Assembly: GCA_018697195.1 (NCBI GenBank)
Contig: CM031878.1
Span: forward strand, 5,810,648 to 5,874,647
Length of the DNA stretch: 64,000 nucleotides
DNA from: Certhia americana
Taxonomy: Eukaryota > Chordata > Aves > Passeriformes > Certhiidae
Direction of reading: 5' to 3'
Positions within the stretch are counted from its first letter, which is position 1; each line of letters starts with the position of its first letter. The translations under genes and the position numbers were made by a program. This document shows positions 61,366 to 64,000 of the stretch, one piece after another. The notes below the pieces were generated by a model that had not been told where the DNA came from, did no database searches, and worked only from the letters and a program-made list of their open reading frames with translations.

Positions 61366-63402
61366 TACATGAATCTCCACCCAAAGTGGAGGAGACACTT
61401 ATGGAGAATATATATCTTATTGAGAATAAACAGAGGGCTTCTGCAGCAGAGGTGCATTCTCAAAGTGACTTTATAAAAGCTTTCTCCTCACTCCAGTCTT
61501 CTCTCCCATTCAGCAGCCTCCTTGAGATCTCATGTATCATTGTTTTGTGCACACCACTTTCCATGAGATGAGCTTAATAGCATTATAAAAGTCACATTGT
61601 GCACAAATTGGGAACTTCAGTGCCTCAGTAACTGCTCTGATGCATACACACTTGCAAAGTTTTCAAAGCAGAAATGTTGAAGGCACTTCAAGGCACAAAA
61701 ACATCCTTGGGTAAATTACTTCCTATTAGTATGTCACATATATCTTATATATGACTCTGGTTTCATGAAGTGACAGCCGCGCTTGACAATAAAACTTTGC
61801 ACTCTTTTTTATTTATATTTTTCCTGATTTTTTTATTTCTTCCAAGTATATAATGTCTGATGCTAAACCACTTATCTTCCTGCTACCAGTGAGACCAGTG
61901 CTGCCTACTTTGCTTACCAATAAGCTAGAGCATTTCTCCCCCCCACGCATCTTCACCTGAAATATCAAGCAATTCTAAACACTGCTGGTTAAATCAGACA
62001 AGAGAAGGAAGCATGGATAGTTTTAAAAGGTGGGTAGGATGTAAGTCCTGTGACCCATTTAACATTAAAGGAGAAAAACATGAAAGAAAAGCTGAGTATC
62101 TAAAAAAGAGATGTTTCCTTGTCTGGATAAATTCCGTCTTAGATCACAGAATATCACCCTTTTTTCAATATCTTGAAGGTATGAAGGTATATAGCAAGAA
62201 CAAAAAGTACCAAGCCTTCCCTCCCACCTATAAAAGAAATAGGCATAGCTTCTACCCATATGAATCCCCCAAACTGTCTGCAACCCTCCCCCTTTCCAGA
62301 TAGTGATTCCAGAGTGAGTAATTTGGTTCTCAATTTTTTAATGAAGAATCTGATCTCCTTTTTTTCCTGTTGTGTTTTATGCTTCTGCATAATGGGACAC
62401 TGAAATTGAAGAATCAGTTTAAGTTCAGGTTTACAATCTATTTCACTTCCTCATTTCCAATTACAATTTTGGAATATTTTGTTGTTTGCATTTAAAGCAT
62501 CATATGGAGATATTTAACACTTCATATATAGTAGGTTAAATGACAATTTTAATTGACTGTTAGGAAAGTTTAGAAATACATAAAAACTAGGAAAAGATAA
62601 CTCAGTTTTTTCTACTTTTCTGCCCCATGCAACATTTATGCATCACTGTGAAACACAGAAATCACATCTCCTTAACAAGTTCTGATCATTTAAATAGCCC
62701 TTGTTTAATTTCCTCTGGAGTATATTTCTGAAATTTTATGGTTGAGAGCAAGATGGAGTAGATATAGCTAAATTACAGAAAATAGAAGTGTATCAAACCT
62801 ACATATTAATCCCCAGCTGAATTTACAGAGTCCATTTAACTGAGCTATGAACTTTGTTTACAACTATGGGAAATGTTTCTTAAATAATACTTTCTTGTTA
62901 AATTCCTAAATGTGGTCACATCTGGCCAGAAAAAAGTATGGGAGGGAAAGCTCAGTAATTAGCATATAGCTATTTGAAAATTTTGTTGAAAAATCTTATG
63001 TTTCAGACCTTTTTTAAAAAAAAATCAAATTTGAATCTAGGGTTGAACGTTACAATTACATTCACTTGCAAATTTTACTTTTTCTGTTAAACCATATTAT
63101 TTGGTCTGCATTAAAAACTTACACTAATTCATATTGATCTAAAAAAAAAATAAAAACCAAACAAAAAGCAGTCACCACATCAATAGAATCACAAAGGGTA
63201 ACTGCAGGGAGATTTATCTTAGACACACATTGTCCATGTTTATACTGGCTGAAAAATATATTAATTATATAATAGTATTTTAAATATTTTAAAATGTGAA
63301 AAAAAATTAAGGTCATTACTGCTCCTTCAAAGAAAGGATTCATTTTAGAATTAATGAGTTATGGTGGTTTAATTATTTCATTTTGTAATTTATTTATTTT
63401 TT
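61366..63402. other. Unclassified AT-rich DNA
   Basis: No gene or repeat family recognised. Frames of 60-104 codons on both strands have no domain. Confidence 0.4.
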
Positions 63403-63443
63403 TAGGGTTTTTGGGTTTTTCTTTTTTGGTTATGTTTTTTTTT
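63403..63443. repeat. T/G-rich tract
   Basis: One TTAGGG followed by TTTTTGGGTTTTTC and further T runs. A single telomere-like hexamer is not evidence of telomeric origin. Confidence 0.75.
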
Positions 63444-63716
63444 CAGTTGTAGGAAACTATCAGCTATTCAATCCCAGATGTTGACCTGTTGGAGTTTTAT
63501 TTTTTCAAAGTTATATGACATCATAAATCATATATAAAGCAAATATCTGAAGCATAAATCTCCCATTAGACACACTAGACAATGTAATTTCCTTCATTTA
63601 AGCTTCAAAGATTTAATCATGACTCTTTACCTGAGTTTTAGTTCTGATTTAGGTAGTGACTGTCTAAATAAATCTCCCATAAATTGTATGGAAAATTTTA
63701 GTTTGACGGAGGTAGT
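63444..63716. other. Unclassified AT-rich DNA
   Basis: Nothing recognised. Confidence 0.4.
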
Positions 63717-64000
63717 ATAACAGGGAAAGAGGAAGTGAGGAAGAGTGAAAGAAAAAAAGAAATGAGGGAGGAAGGGAGGCAGTCAGTCAGGCAGGCAGGA
63801 AGGAAGGCAGAAAGTGCGGAAGGTGTGGAACGTGTGGAAAGTGCGGAAGGTGCGGAAGGTGTGGAAGGAAGGCGCGGAAGGCGCGGAAGGCGCGGAAGGC
63901 GCGGAAGGCGCGGAAGGCGCGGAAGGAAGGAAGGAAGGAAGGAAGGAAGGAAGGAGGAAGGAAGGGAAGGAGAGGTAAGGGTAAGTAAAGGAAGGAAGGA
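63717..64000. repeat. Purine-rich GGAAG array with a 9-bp CpG minisatellite
   Basis: Almost all-purine plus strand. Left part is irregular GAAAG/GGAAG plus CAGT and CAGG units (63777-63800). From 63814 a 9-bp unit appears: GTGCGGAAG, two degenerate forms, GTGCGGAAG twice, GTGTGGAAG, then after an extra GAAG six exact copies of GCGCGGAAG at 63872-63925. It then passes into plain (GGAA)n from 63926 and continues past the window edge. The array is cut off by the end of the window. Confidence 0.95.

Noticed and set aside
63403..63430. TTAGGG as a possible interstitial telomere
   Set aside because: Only one hexamer is present; the rest is irregular T/G sequence.
1..64000. CRISPR arrays, tRNA or rRNA genes, bacterial operons
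   Set aside because: No repeat-spacer array and no tRNA A/B box pair with cloverleaf pairing was seen. Repeat content is that of a vertebrate nuclear genome.

Overview
The window looks like ordinary avian nuclear DNA, AT-rich and either intergenic or deep intronic. I could not recognise a protein-coding exon, tRNA, rRNA or other functional gene anywhere in it. The case for a bird is the interspersed repeats: many 5'-truncated CR1 LINE copies, several with the avian 3' end built from short repeats of the ATTCTGTG/ATTCTATG type, and two solo LTRs of a family common in bird genomes. No L1, Alu or B1/B2 element is visible. A songbird or other neoavian is a reasonable guess, but the species cannot be fixed by eye.

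Layout. 1-1518: T/G-rich simple repeat followed by a 0.7 kb plus-strand CR1. 1519-10500: AT-rich DNA with three more CR1 pieces (3320-3552 minus, 7585-7845 plus, 8988-9200 minus), a small GC-rich patch near 4490-4710 and a possible MIR-like fossil near 9725. 10501-11106: solo LTR, minus strand, with a long G-run just upstream. 12787-13575: a (TTTTC)n pentamer satellite interrupted by a 328-base assembly gap; the visible part is built from exact 120-bp units. 16662-18009: two plus-strand CR1 pieces. 18010-27150: mostly unclassified DNA with a MIR-like fossil, long A and T runs, a CR1 end at 24553 and a GC-rich patch at 26040-26740. 27155-28112: a palindromic TA microsatellite, an avian CR1 end, and an old CR1 reverse-transcriptase fossil whose catalytic motif is destroyed. 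28113-47750: nearly 20 kb of AT-rich DNA with little recognisable content. 47754-55074: (AAAC)n, two minus-strand CR1 copies, a MIR-like fossil and a T/G-rich tract. 60790-61365: a second solo LTR of the same family and orientation as the first. 63717-64000: a purine-rich array at the right edge with a CpG-containing 9-bp minisatellite.

The open reading frames are short and lack recognisable domains. The longest ones fall in CR1 copies (antisense or sense), in the pentamer satellite, or in small GC-rich patches where stop codons are rare by composition. I found no evidence of a new multi-gene system. The most notable structures are repeat architecture: the 120-bp higher-order unit in the pentamer array, the 9-bp CpG minisatellite at the right edge, the decayed ancient LINE, and clusters of inverted repeats carrying homeodomain-like or CCAAT motifs that could be regulatory DNA.
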